Assembly: GCA_965227745.1 (NCBI GenBank)
Contig: OZ245769.1
Span: 5,332,001-5,396,000 of the forward strand
Direction: 5' to 3'
Length of the DNA stretch: 64,000 nt
Origin: GAS368 sp965227745
GTDB taxonomy: Bacteria > Verrucomicrobiota > Verrucomicrobiia > Opitutales > Opitutaceae
In this document: in pieces, positions 37,602 through 45,343 of the stretch
How positions within the stretch are numbered: position 1 is the stretch's first letter
How the letters are laid out: each line of letters starts with the position of its first letter
Notes under the pieces: model-generated
What the model saw: the letters and a program-made list of their open reading frames with translations, nothing else
Databases searched by the model: none
What the model was told of the DNA's origin: nothing
Position numbers and translations under genes: made by a program

Positions 37602-38186
37602 ATGAGCTACGTCCCCGTCCTTAAAAAATTCTACACCGAGCAGGTCGCCCCTGAGCTGGTGAAAACCCGCGGCTACAAGAACAAGCATCAAGTGCCAAAG
37701 TTGGTGAAGATCAACTTGAACACCGGTATCGATGCTGACGCCGATAAGAACCAGATCGCCGACATCGCTCGCGATATGGGCGCCATCGCCGGTCAGAAGC
37801 CGATCATCAACCGCTCGAAGAAGGCCATCGCTAACTTCAAGCTGAAGCCCAATCAGGTCACTGGTTGCAGCGTCACGCTCCGCGGTCCCGCCATGTGGGA
37901 ATTTCTGTATCGCCTCCTCTCCGTCGCTCTCCCGACCATCCGCGATTTCCGCGGCGTCCCGACCAAGCTCGACGGCCAGGGCAACTACAGCCTCGGTATC
38001 ACCGACTTCTCCATCTTCCCGGAAATCACCGTGGAAAACGTGAAGAAGACCATGGGCCTCGACGTCACCATCGTGACGACCGCCGAGACCGATGACGAAG
38101 GCCGTGAGCTCCTGAAGCTCCTCGGCATGCCTTTCCGCCGCCCTGAGGCGCCCACCGCCCAGCAGCAGAAGAGCAACGCCGCTTAA
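37602..38186 (+). CDS. rplE: 50S ribosomal protein L5
   Basis: A 194-aa 5S rRNA-binding protein. PKLVKINLNTGIDADADKNQIADIARDMGAIAGQKPIINRSKKAIANFKL is the conserved first half. A short Gln-rich tail (PTAQQQKSNAA) is extra. No Shine-Dalgarno. Confidence 0.98.
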   Translation: MSYVPVLKKFYTEQVAPELVKTRGYKNKHQVPKLVKINLNTGIDADADKNQIADIARDMGAIAGQKPIINRSKKAIANFKLKPNQVTGCSVTLRGPAMWEFLYRLLSVALPTIRDFRGVPTKLDGQGNYSLGITDFSIFPEITVENVKKTMGLDVTIVTTAETDDEGRELLKLLGMPFRRPEAPTAQQQKSNAA

Positions 38187-38201
38187 TACCTTTCGCCGAC
38201 C

Positions 38202-38507
38202 ATGCCCAAGACATCCGCCATCGAGCGCAATAAGAAGCGCATCGCCCTTACCGCCAAGCACGCCGCCGCCCGCGCCGAGCTCAAGGCCATCCTCAAGAGT
38301 CCCGCCACCACCGACGAAGCGTTCTACGCCGCGCAGAAGAAGCTCCAGAAGCTCCCGCGCAATTCCTCGGCCACCCGCATCCGCAATCGCTGCTCCATGA
38401 GCGGCCGCCCGCGCGCCTTCATCGGCAAGTTCGGCGTCTCGCGTATTCAGTTCCGTGAGCTTGCCCTCGCCGGCAAGATCCCGGGTGTGACGAAGTCCTC
38501 CTGGTAA
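38202..38507 (+). CDS. rpsN: 30S ribosomal protein S14 (zinc-independent form)
   Basis: A 101-aa protein without the CxxC zinc motifs of the short form. The C-terminal NRCSMSGRPRAFIGKFGVSR is the conserved signature of the long, zinc-free type. Confidence 0.98.
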   Translation: MPKTSAIERNKKRIALTAKHAAARAELKAILKSPATTDEAFYAAQKKLQKLPRNSSATRIRNRCSMSGRPRAFIGKFGVSRIQFRELALAGKIPGVTKSSW

Positions 38508-38515
38508 TTTCTCCC

Positions 38516-38564
38516 GGCCGCGGGGGTATGTGCGCTTCCAGCGCACCGGATATGACCCACGGCC
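38516..38564 (+). promoter_or_regulatory. Extended hairpin just upstream of rpsH
   Basis: Outer stem GGCCG / CGGCC with GGG/CCC, and inner perfect stem GTGCGC-ttcca-GCGCAC, fill the rpsN-rpsH gap. Position before the S8 gene makes an S8 feedback site a fair guess, but I cannot match the known S8-binding core. Confidence 0.45.
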
Positions 38565-38584
38565 AACCTTAACCAACATCCACC

Positions 38585-38977
38585 ATGACCGATCCGATTA
38601 GTGATCTCCTCACGCGCCTCCGCAACGCCAGCAAGGCGCGCCTCGATGAGTGCGTGATTCCGCACTCCAACCTCAAGCAGGCCCTCGCCGCCATCCTCAA
38701 GTCCGAGGGTTACGTCGCCGACCACAGCAACGGCACCGATGCCGCCGGCCACAAGACTCTCGTCGTCAAGATGAAGTATGTTGACGGCGCCGCTGCCATC
38801 ACCGGCATCACCCGCGTTTCTTCGCCGGGCCGCCGTCTTTACTTCGGCTACACCGAAATTCCGCGCGTCCTCAACGGCCTCGGCATCGCGATCCTCTCGA
38901 CCTCCAAGGGTCTGATGAAGGACGCCGACTGCCGCCGTAACAAGGCCGGTGGCGAACTGATCTGCAACGTTTGGTAA
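38585..38977 (+). CDS. rpsH: 30S ribosomal protein S8
   Basis: A 130-aa protein. MTDPISDLLTRLRNASKAR opens the family, and ILSTSKGLMKDADCRRNKAGGELICNVW closes it. S8 binds 16S helix 21 and in E. coli represses the spc operon. Confidence 0.99.
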   Translation: MTDPISDLLTRLRNASKARLDECVIPHSNLKQALAAILKSEGYVADHSNGTDAAGHKTLVVKMKYVDGAAAITGITRVSSPGRRLYFGYTEIPRVLNGLGIAILSTSKGLMKDADCRRNKAGGELICNVW

Positions 38978-38992
38978 AACCCGCCACGCACC

Positions 38993-39535
38993 ATGAGCCG
39001 CATTGGTAAACAACCCGTTTCCATCCCAGACAAGGTCAAGGTCTCCATCGCTGGCGACACTGTCTCTGTCGAGGGTCCCAAGGGCAAGGTCTCCAAGACC
39101 TTCGCGCCCGTCGTCAAAGTCACCGTCGTTGACGGCAAGAAGGTCACCGTCTCCCCGACGCAAGACCAGAGCCGCTTCGCCAAGGCGATGTACGGCACCG
39201 TCCGTTCGGTCATCGCCGGCATGGTCAAAGGCGCCTCTGAAGGCTACGTCAAGGAGCTCGAAATCCAAGGCGTCGGTTTCAAGGCCAACCTCAAGGGCAC
39301 CACGCTCGATCTCGCCCTCGGCTACTCGCACCCGATCCTGATGGAAATCCCGTCTGGCATCAAGGTCACCGTCACCGACCAGACCAAGCTCAGGATCGAA
39401 GGCGCGGACAAGCAGCTCGTCGGAGCCGTCACCGCTGAGATCCGTGGCTACTATCCGCCCGAGCCCTACAAGGGCAAGGGTGTCCGCATCGTTGGCGAAC
39501 GCGTCCGCCGCAAAGAAGGCAAGACTGTCGCCTAA
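38993..39535 (+). CDS. rplF: 50S ribosomal protein L6
   Basis: A 180-aa two-domain protein. The C-terminal signature PEPYKGKGVRIVGERVRRKEGK is intact. Normal length. Confidence 0.99.
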   Translation: MSRIGKQPVSIPDKVKVSIAGDTVSVEGPKGKVSKTFAPVVKVTVVDGKKVTVSPTQDQSRFAKAMYGTVRSVIAGMVKGASEGYVKELEIQGVGFKANLKGTTLDLALGYSHPILMEIPSGIKVTVTDQTKLRIEGADKQLVGAVTAEIRGYYPPEPYKGKGVRIVGERVRRKEGKTVA

Positions 39536-39564
39536 TCGTAATCATCCTTTTCAGGGTCCATCCC

Positions 39565-39927
39565 ATGAGCACCTCTTCCAAGTCCACTCTCCTCCAAAAA
39601 CGCCGCTGGAGAATCCGCAAAAAAGTCACCGGTACCGCCGCCCGCCCGCGTCTCGCTGTTCGCTTCACCGCGAAGCACGTTTACGCCCAGGCCATCAACG
39701 ACGAGAACGGCACGACTCTCGTGTTCCTCGGCAGCCTCGACGCCGAACTGCGCAAGCAGAAGCTCAAGGCCAATATCGCCAGCGCCAAGACGCTCGGCGT
39801 GGCCTTTGCCCAAAAGGCCAAGGCCGCTGGCATCACCGCCGTGGTCTTCGACCGCAGCGGCGCTCCTTATCACGGTAAAGTCAAAGTCTTCGCTGATGCC
39901 GCCCGCGAAGGTGGTCTCCAATTCTAA
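39565..39927 (+). CDS. rplR: 50S ribosomal protein L18
   Basis: A 120-aa 5S rRNA-binding protein. RPRLAVRFTAKHVYAQAINDENGTTL and DRSGAPYHGKVKVFADAAREGGL are conserved. Confidence 0.98.
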   Translation: MSTSSKSTLLQKRRWRIRKKVTGTAARPRLAVRFTAKHVYAQAINDENGTTLVFLGSLDAELRKQKLKANIASAKTLGVAFAQKAKAAGITAVVFDRSGAPYHGKVKVFADAAREGGLQF

Positions 39928-39932
39928 AAAGC

Positions 39933-40613
39933 ATGAGCACTGAACCCACTTCCGCTCCCGAGAGCACCACGCCAGCCGCTCCTGCCGCTGAAGCAACACC
40001 GGCCGCACCCCAGCGCGAGCAGCGCGCCCCCCGCCAAGGCGGCGGTGGCGGCGGCGGCTTCCGCGGTCATGGCGGTAACCGCGGCCCTGGTGGCCCCGGT
40101 GGCAATCGCGGCCCCCGCCGTGACAACCGTGACCAGAAGCAAGAGGGCGACGGCCCGTCGATGATCGAAAAGGTCGTCTTCATCAACCGTTGCGCCAAGG
40201 TCGTTAAGGGTGGTCGTCGTTTCTCCTTCGCCGCTCTCGCCGTTGTCGGCGATGGCAAGGGCAAGGTCGGCATCGGCTACGGCAAGGCGAATGAAGTTCC
40301 GGATGCCATCAAGAAGGGCACCGCGAACGCTCACAAGCACCTCGTCAACGTGAAGCTCAAGGGCGACACGATCCCGCACGACGTCTTCGGTCAATACGAT
40401 GGCGGCAAGGTTCTCCTCCGTCCCGCGTCCCCCGGTACCGGCCTCATCGCTGGTGGCGGCGTTCGCGCGGTCCTCGAGGCGGCCGGGGTGAAGAACATCC
40501 TCACGAAGTCGATGGGTTCCTCGAACCACATCGCCGTCGTGCACGCCACCCTCAATGGTCTCCTGCAGCTCCGCCTGGCCGAGAACATCGCCGCGGTCCG
40601 CAAGACCAGCTAA
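39933..40613 (+). CDS. rpsE: 30S ribosomal protein S5 with long disordered N-terminus
   Basis: A 226-aa protein; the usual S5 is about 167. The conserved part begins near residue 70 (MIEKVVFINRCAKVVKGGRRFSF) and contains GKANEVPDAIKKGTANA and GSSNHIAVVHATLNGL. The first 68 residues are an Ala/Pro then Gly/Arg-rich tract (APQREQRAPRQGGGGGGGFRGHGGNRGPGG), an RGG-like region that could bind RNA. Start is 5 nt after rplR. rpmD (L30), usually next, is absent. Confidence 0.97.
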   Translation: MSTEPTSAPESTTPAAPAAEATPAAPQREQRAPRQGGGGGGGFRGHGGNRGPGGPGGNRGPRRDNRDQKQEGDGPSMIEKVVFINRCAKVVKGGRRFSFAALAVVGDGKGKVGIGYGKANEVPDAIKKGTANAHKHLVNVKLKGDTIPHDVFGQYDGGKVLLRPASPGTGLIAGGGVRAVLEAAGVKNILTKSMGSSNHIAVVHATLNGLLQLRLAENIAAVRKTS

Positions 40614-40620
40614 GCAGCCT

Positions 40621-40705
40621 CCGGCTGAAAGCTCCAAACACCAACCTCCAACCACCAAATCGAAACATTTGGATGTTGGAGTTTGAAATTTGGAGCTTCG
40701 GCTGG
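40621..40705. repeat. Heptad-repeat hairpin between rpsE and rplO
   Basis: Two arms of about 40 bases pair with roughly 80% identity around a 6-nt loop. Each arm is a degenerate array of 7-bp units: CTCCAAA, CACCAAC, CTCCAAC, CACCAAA on the left; TTTGGAT, GTTGGAG, TTTGAAA, TTTGGAG on the right. It sits in the slot where rpmD would be. No terminator T-run is present. Confidence 0.85.
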
Positions 40706-40782
40706 CCGCAAAATCATTTAGAAATAAAAATCCGAGTCCCGTACGGCTACGCCGCCGGGGCGCCCCCACATTAGGAATCATC

Positions 40783-41229
40783 ATGAAACTTCACGAACTT
40801 AAGAACGTTAAAGGTGCGGTGCACCGTAAGAAGCGCGTTGGCTGCGGCGAAGGCGGCGGTCACGGCAAGACCTCCGGTCGCGGTGGCAAGGGCCAGACCG
40901 CCCGTTCCGGCGGCTCCATCCGCCCCGGCTTCGAAGGCGGCCAGATGCCCCTTTACCGTAAGCTCCCGCACCGCGGGTTCAACCAGTTCAACTTCCGCAC
41001 CGAGATCGCCGTCCTCAACGTCGGTGACCTCGCGTCCCTCGCGGACGATGTCAAGGAAGTCAATGCCGAGACCCTCGCTGCCGCCGGTTTGATCCGCGGT
41101 GGTGAGAAGTCCGTCAAGATCCTCGGTGATGGTGAGCTGAGCCGCGCGCTCAAAGTCACCGCCGCCAAGTTCTCCGAGTCCGCCAAGGCCAAGATCGAAA
41201 AGGCCGGCGGTCAGGCAGTGGTGGGCTGA
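40783..41229 (+). CDS. rplO: 50S ribosomal protein L15
   Basis: A 148-aa protein starting MKLHELKNVKGAVHRKKRVG. Conserved GGHGKTSGRGGKGQTARSGGSIRPGFEGGQMPLYRKLPHRGF is present. ATG 40783 follows AGGA; an earlier in-frame start at 40690 would translate part of the repeat hairpin and is rejected. Confidence 0.98.
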   Translation: MKLHELKNVKGAVHRKKRVGCGEGGGHGKTSGRGGKGQTARSGGSIRPGFEGGQMPLYRKLPHRGFNQFNFRTEIAVLNVGDLASLADDVKEVNAETLAAAGLIRGGEKSVKILGDGELSRALKVTAAKFSESAKAKIEKAGGQAVVG

Positions 41230-41364
41230 CGCCCGCTTTTAAGATTGTCGAATTTGGAATTTCGATTGGCCTAGCAAATCCCGCCGGGCCTTTCGAAACT
41301 CCACTTCGACCGTCGATTTACCAAGCGACGCGACAGTACACCTAAAATAGCAAACTCCCTTCCT

Positions 41365-42870
41365 GTGTTTTCTGCCTTCACGAATTCCCTGAAGATCCCC
41401 GAGCTGCGTTCGCGCATCTTCTACACGCTGTCGCTACTCTTCGTAGCCCGTGTCGCTGCGCATATTCCGCTGCCCGGTATTGATCCCCACCCGCTCCAGA
41501 ATTTCTTCGGTGATCAATCCGCCGGCGGCGCCAGCGCCCTCGTGGGTCTTTACAACATGTTCACCGGCGGCGCCCTCATCAAGGGTGCGGTCGCGGCGCT
41601 CGGCATCATGCCGTACATCAGCGCCTCCATCATCTTTCAATTGATGACGGCCGTGGTCCCGGCGCTCAGCCGCCTGCAGCAGGAAGGCGACGTTGGCCGC
41701 CAGAAGCTCACCCAATACACGCGCTATGCGACCGTGGTGATCTGCTTGATTCAGGGTACGCTTCTCCTTCTCGCGCTCAATAATCCGACGCAGCTCTTCT
41801 CCGGGTACGACGTGGCCAAGTACGGCTCGATCGTCATCGTGAGTAAGTGGAGTTTCATTCTTACCTCCGTCATCTTCATGACGGCGGGTACCATGCTCCT
41901 CATGTGGCTTGGTGAGCAGATCACGCAGCGCGGCATCGGTAACGGTGTTTCGCTCCTGATCACGGTCGGCATCTTGGCCGACATCCCCGGCGCCGCCGTC
42001 GCGACGTATAATCTCTTCTTCAAGCCCCTCGGTACCGGCCAGAACCTCGGCGTACCGCAGGCGGTCATCATGGCCGCCCTCTTCATCCTCGTCACGATGG
42101 GCATCATCGCCGTCGTGCAGGGCCAGCGGAAGATCCCGGTCCAATACGCCAAGCGCGTCGTGGGTAACAAGGTCATGGGCGGCCAGTCCTCGTTCCTCCC
42201 GCTCAAGGTCAATTACTCGGGCGTCATGCCCGTGATCTTCGCCAGCGCGATCCTCCTCTTCCCCCAGCAGATTTTCTCCTGGGTGGGCAGCGCGTACAAC
42301 ATCAAGTTCCTCAAGGAAATTTCCGACAATCTCCTCCGCGGTCACTGGTCGTACTACGTTTTCAACATCATCCTCATCCTGTTCTTCAGCTATTTCTGGG
42401 TGTCGGTCATGTTCAAGCCGATCCAGATTGCCGATGATTTGAAGAAGTACGGCGGCTACATCCCCGGCGTTCGCCCCGGCGAGCCGACGGCTCAGTTCCT
42501 CGACTTCATCATGACCCGCCTCACCTTGGCCGGCGCGATCTTCCTGACCATCATCGCGGTCATGCCTGACGTCTTGCTCTTCGAACTCGATGTGCCTTCG
42601 CGCATCGCCTACTTCTTCGGCGGTACGGGTATGTTGATCACCGTGGGCGTCATCCTCGACACCATGCGCCAGATCGAGACCTTCCTCCTCCAGCGCCATT
42701 ACGACGGCTTCCTCAAGAAGGGTCGTATCCGGGCCCGCAGCGCCAATCCGCAAGGCGGCATGACCGGCGAGGCCCTCAGCACCGAAGCCGTGATGAAAAT
42801 CGCGCTCCCGATGCTCGGCCTCCTCGTCCTCGGCCTCGGCATCTGGGCCTACCGCGGATTCGTCAAATAA
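41365..42870 (+). CDS. secY: Preprotein translocase subunit SecY
   Basis: A 501-aa membrane protein with ten helices; family motifs HIPLPGIDP near the start, GIGNGVSLLI, and a C-terminal MRQIETFLLQRHYDGFLKKGRI are visible. Length is above E. coli's 443, with an extra segment at the C-terminus. GTG 41365 is the start. It is followed, 20 nt later, by a degenerate adenylate kinase gene. Confidence 0.98.
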   Translation: MFSAFTNSLKIPELRSRIFYTLSLLFVARVAAHIPLPGIDPHPLQNFFGDQSAGGASALVGLYNMFTGGALIKGAVAALGIMPYISASIIFQLMTAVVPALSRLQQEGDVGRQKLTQYTRYATVVICLIQGTLLLLALNNPTQLFSGYDVAKYGSIVIVSKWSFILTSVIFMTAGTMLLMWLGEQITQRGIGNGVSLLITVGILADIPGAAVATYNLFFKPLGTGQNLGVPQAVIMAALFILVTMGIIAVVQGQRKIPVQYAKRVVGNKVMGGQSSFLPLKVNYSGVMPVIFASAILLFPQQIFSWVGSAYNIKFLKEISDNLLRGHWSYYVFNIILILFFSYFWVSVMFKPIQIADDLKKYGGYIPGVRPGEPTAQFLDFIMTRLTLAGAIFLTIIAVMPDVLLFELDVPSRIAYFFGGTGMLITVGVILDTMRQIETFLLQRHYDGFLKKGRIRARSANPQGGMTGEALSTEAVMKIALPMLGLLVLGLGIWAYRGFVK

Positions 42871-42889
42871 GTGCTGGACTTGGGTCGCG

Positions 42890-43318
42890 ATGACCCTCAT
42901 AAACGACCTCTTTTCTCGTTGTGGCCCTCCGGCCAAAGCGAAGTTCCTTCTCCTCGGTTCATCTGATTTTCGTTTGGAAAGCGTGATGAACCAGGCCCGT
43001 TCTTTGAATATTGAGCACGTCTCTCCCCTCCGCCTTGTGCGGCCGGAGATTTCGCGCCGCCCGGTTAACGCCGCGGCGGAGGAAGCTAACATGCTGGCGC
43101 TAATGCGCCGCTGGTACTTTACGCGCAAACCTGATGCGGGATTCGCCTTAAGCGATTTCCCGGCTACGCTGCTCCAAGCAAAAGTGTTCGACGAATGGCT
43201 CGAAGCCCGCGACGAAAGCCTGAATGGCGTTCTCGCCGGCCCCGGCTCCCACGAATCCATCGTCGATCACTATCGTACACTAGGCCTCTTGATTGAGGCC
43301 CCTGACCTCGCTGCATGA
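42890..43318 (+). CDS. Degenerate adenylate-kinase-like protein in the adk slot
   Basis: A 142-aa protein in the secY-adk-map position. Several segments align by eye with E. coli Adk: FLLLGSSDF (19-27) with IILLGAPGA, IEHVSPLRLVRPEI (41-54) with IPQISTGDMLRAAV, GFALSDFPATLLQA (84-97) with GFLLDGFPRTIPQA, and IVDHYRTLGLL (124-134) with LIGYYSKEA-like helix. The P-loop GxPGxGKGT is replaced by GSSDFRLES, the AMP-binding Arg of DGFPRT is Ala, and the whole LID domain is missing. It should not be an active kinase. The gene is intact and overlaps map by 4 nt (ATGA), so it is probably translated. Its present role is unknown. Confidence 0.85.
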   Translation: MTLINDLFSRCGPPAKAKFLLLGSSDFRLESVMNQARSLNIEHVSPLRLVRPEISRRPVNAAAEEANMLALMRRWYFTRKPDAGFALSDFPATLLQAKVFDEWLEARDESLNGVLAGPGSHESIVDHYRTLGLLIEAPDLAA

Positions 43319-44091
43319 GTTCCATCCCCATCAAAAACAAGGAAGGGATCCTTAAAATGCGCGAGGCGTGTGCCGTCGCCGCCACTGTGCTTGAAAAACT
43401 CAAGCCCATGGTCCGGCCCGGTATCACGACGCAAGACTTGGAAGAGGCTGGCCGCGATTGGATCGCCCGCCTCGGAGCCCGCAGCGCCTGTTATGGCTAC
43501 CAGCATGGTTCGCGTCGTTATCCGGCGCATACCTGCATCTCGGTGAATGATGAAGTGGTGCACGGCATCCCATCCTTCAAGCGAGTCCTCCGCGAAGGTG
43601 ACATCGTTTCGCTCGACATCGTCGTCTGGAAAGACGGCTACGTTGGCGACAACGCCTACACCGTCCCCGTCGGCCCCATCGCCCCCGCCATCGAGAAACT
43701 GCTTCGCGTGAGTCGCGAGGCCCTCGACCTCGGCGTCAAGCAAGCGGTGGTCGGCAATACGATCGGCGACGTCTCCTACGCCATCCAGCAATACGTCGAG
43801 GCCAATGCCTTCAGTGTCGTCCGCGACATGGTTGGCCACGGCGTCGGTGTCGCGATGCACGAGCCCCCAGAAGTCCCGAACTTCGGCCAAAAAGGCCGCG
43901 GTCCGAAGATCAAGCCGGGGATGACGTTTGCGATCGAGCCGATGGTGAATCTCGGTGGTTACAAGACCAAGACCCTCTCCGATGGGTGGACGGTCGTCAC
44001 CGCCGATGGGTCGCCCTCCGCGCACTTCGAGCACACCGTCCTCACGACGGACAAAGGCCCCGAAGTCCTCACGATCCCGCGTCCCGCCTGA
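43315..44091 (+). CDS. map: Methionine aminopeptidase, type I
   Basis: A 258-aa enzyme that removes the initiator Met. Substrate-side His in SVNDEVVHGIPS, the metal-binding Asp pair in DIVVWKDGYVGDN, His in GHGVG, Glu in FAIEPM and Glu in HFEHTV are all present, so it should be active. Its start overlaps the kinase relic's stop. infA and rpmJ, often next, are absent. Confidence 0.98.
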   Translation: MSSIPIKNKEGILKMREACAVAATVLEKLKPMVRPGITTQDLEEAGRDWIARLGARSACYGYQHGSRRYPAHTCISVNDEVVHGIPSFKRVLREGDIVSLDIVVWKDGYVGDNAYTVPVGPIAPAIEKLLRVSREALDLGVKQAVVGNTIGDVSYAIQQYVEANAFSVVRDMVGHGVGVAMHEPPEVPNFGQKGRGPKIKPGMTFAIEPMVNLGGYKTKTLSDGWTVVTADGSPSAHFEHTVLTTDKGPEVLTIPRPA

Positions 44092-44159
44092 GCTCAATCT
44101 TCAGTCACAATTTTCCGTCAGTATCCAATTTTTTCATACAACTCTCAACCTAACCAACC

Positions 44160-44540
44160 ATGCCACGTCTCCTCGGTGTAGAAATCCCCGCGAAAAAGAA
44201 AGTCGCGTACTCCCTCCGTTATATCAACGGCATCGGCCCCACGCGCGCCGATCTGCTCGTCAAAGAGTGCGGCCTGAATCCCGACATGCGGGCGCAGGAC
44301 CTCACCGAAGAGCAGCTCAACAAGATCCTTCACGTGATCACCGAGCACAAGTGGGTGCTCGAGGGCGATCTCCGTCGTGAGATCGCTGGTAACTTGAAGC
44401 GCCTTCAGGCGATCAACTGCTACCGTGGCATCCGCCATCGTCGCAGCCTCCCCGTGCGCGGTCAGCGCACCTCGACGAATGCCCGTACCCGCAAGGGCCC
44501 GCGCAAGACCGTCGGTGTCACCAAGGCGAAAGAAGTCTAA
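44160..44540 (+). CDS. rpsM: 30S ribosomal protein S13
   Basis: A 126-aa protein. It starts MPRLLGVEIPAKKKVAYSLRYINGIG and ends with the RGQRTSTNARTRKGPRKTV tail that contacts the P-site tRNA. No Shine-Dalgarno. Confidence 0.99.
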   Translation: MPRLLGVEIPAKKKVAYSLRYINGIGPTRADLLVKECGLNPDMRAQDLTEEQLNKILHVITEHKWVLEGDLRREIAGNLKRLQAINCYRGIRHRRSLPVRGQRTSTNARTRKGPRKTVGVTKAKEV

Positions 44541-44545
44541 TCTCC

Positions 44546-44655
44546 GAAGGGAATAAGGGACTAAGGTAATGAGGGAATGAGTGGCCTATCCGCTCTCAAT
44601 CTCTCCTCCACTTACCCAGTCCCTCACTCCCTAACTCCCTCATCCCTTTATTCCC
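44546..44655. repeat. Octad-repeat hairpin filling the rpsM-rpsK gap
   Basis: The left arm (44546-44584) is a degenerate array of AGGGAATA-like 8-mers; the right arm (44608-44655) is TCCCTAAC-like 8-mers. The arms are complementary. The right arm ends at the base before the rpsK ATG, so the folded RNA would hold the rpsK start region. Confidence 0.82.
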
Positions 44656-45306
44656 ATGGCCGAAGAAAAGTCCGCACCCAAGAAAGAGAAACCCGCGAAG
44701 CCCGCCGCCGAAGGCGCGCCCGCTGCTGCCCCCGCCGAGAAGAAGGCCAAGGCTCCCAAGGCCGCCAAGCCCGCTGCTGATGGCTCCGCTCCGGCGGCCG
44801 CTCCCGCTGCCGGTGAAGTCGCTGCCAAGCCGGCCGCTGAGGCCGCTCCGGCCAAGCCGGTCGAGATGATCGGTGGCGTGGCCAAGCAGCCCACCGCTGA
44901 AGACCTCCTCAAGGAAGAGCTCGGCACCATCAAGGTCCGCAAGGCCAAGGGTTCCAAGAACGTCACGTCCGGCTACGCCAACGTGCTCGCCTCTTTCAAC
45001 AACACGATCGTCTCGATCACCGACCAAAAGGGTCAGGTCATCGCGTGGTCCAGCGCCGGCAAGTGCAACTTCCGCGGTTCGCGTAAGTCCACGGCCTACG
45101 CCGCCCAGGTCGTCGCTCAGGATGCCGCCCGCAATGCGATGTCCCACGGTCTGAAGGATATTCAGATCCGCGTCTCCGGTCCCGGCCTCGGCCGCGATTC
45201 CGCGATCCGCGCCCTGCAGGCGATCGGCCTCGAGATCACCTCGATCGTCGATGTCACGCCCATCCCGCATAACGGCTGCCGCCCGCGCAAGCGCCGTCGC
45301 GTCTAA
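44656..45306 (+). CDS. rpsK: 30S ribosomal protein S11 with long Ala/Lys/Pro N-terminus
   Basis: A 216-aa protein; the usual S11 is about 129. The conserved part begins near residue 95 (KNVTSGYANVLASFNNTIVSITD) and ends in PHNGCRPRKRRRV. The first 90 residues are Ala/Lys/Pro-rich (e.g. EKPAKPAAEGAPAAAPAEKKAKAP) and look disordered. ATG 44656 is the first start. Met71 is an alternative, but has no ribosome-binding site, and codon use before it matches real coding sequence of this genome. Confidence 0.95.
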   Translation: MAEEKSAPKKEKPAKPAAEGAPAAAPAEKKAKAPKAAKPAADGSAPAAAPAAGEVAAKPAAEAAPAKPVEMIGGVAKQPTAEDLLKEELGTIKVRKAKGSKNVTSGYANVLASFNNTIVSITDQKGQVIAWSSAGKCNFRGSRKSTAYAAQVVAQDAARNAMSHGLKDIQIRVSGPGLGRDSAIRALQAIGLEITSIVDVTPIPHNGCRPRKRRRV

Positions 45307-45343
45307 TCCGGTGCTCAACCTTTAATCTTTATACTTTACTACC

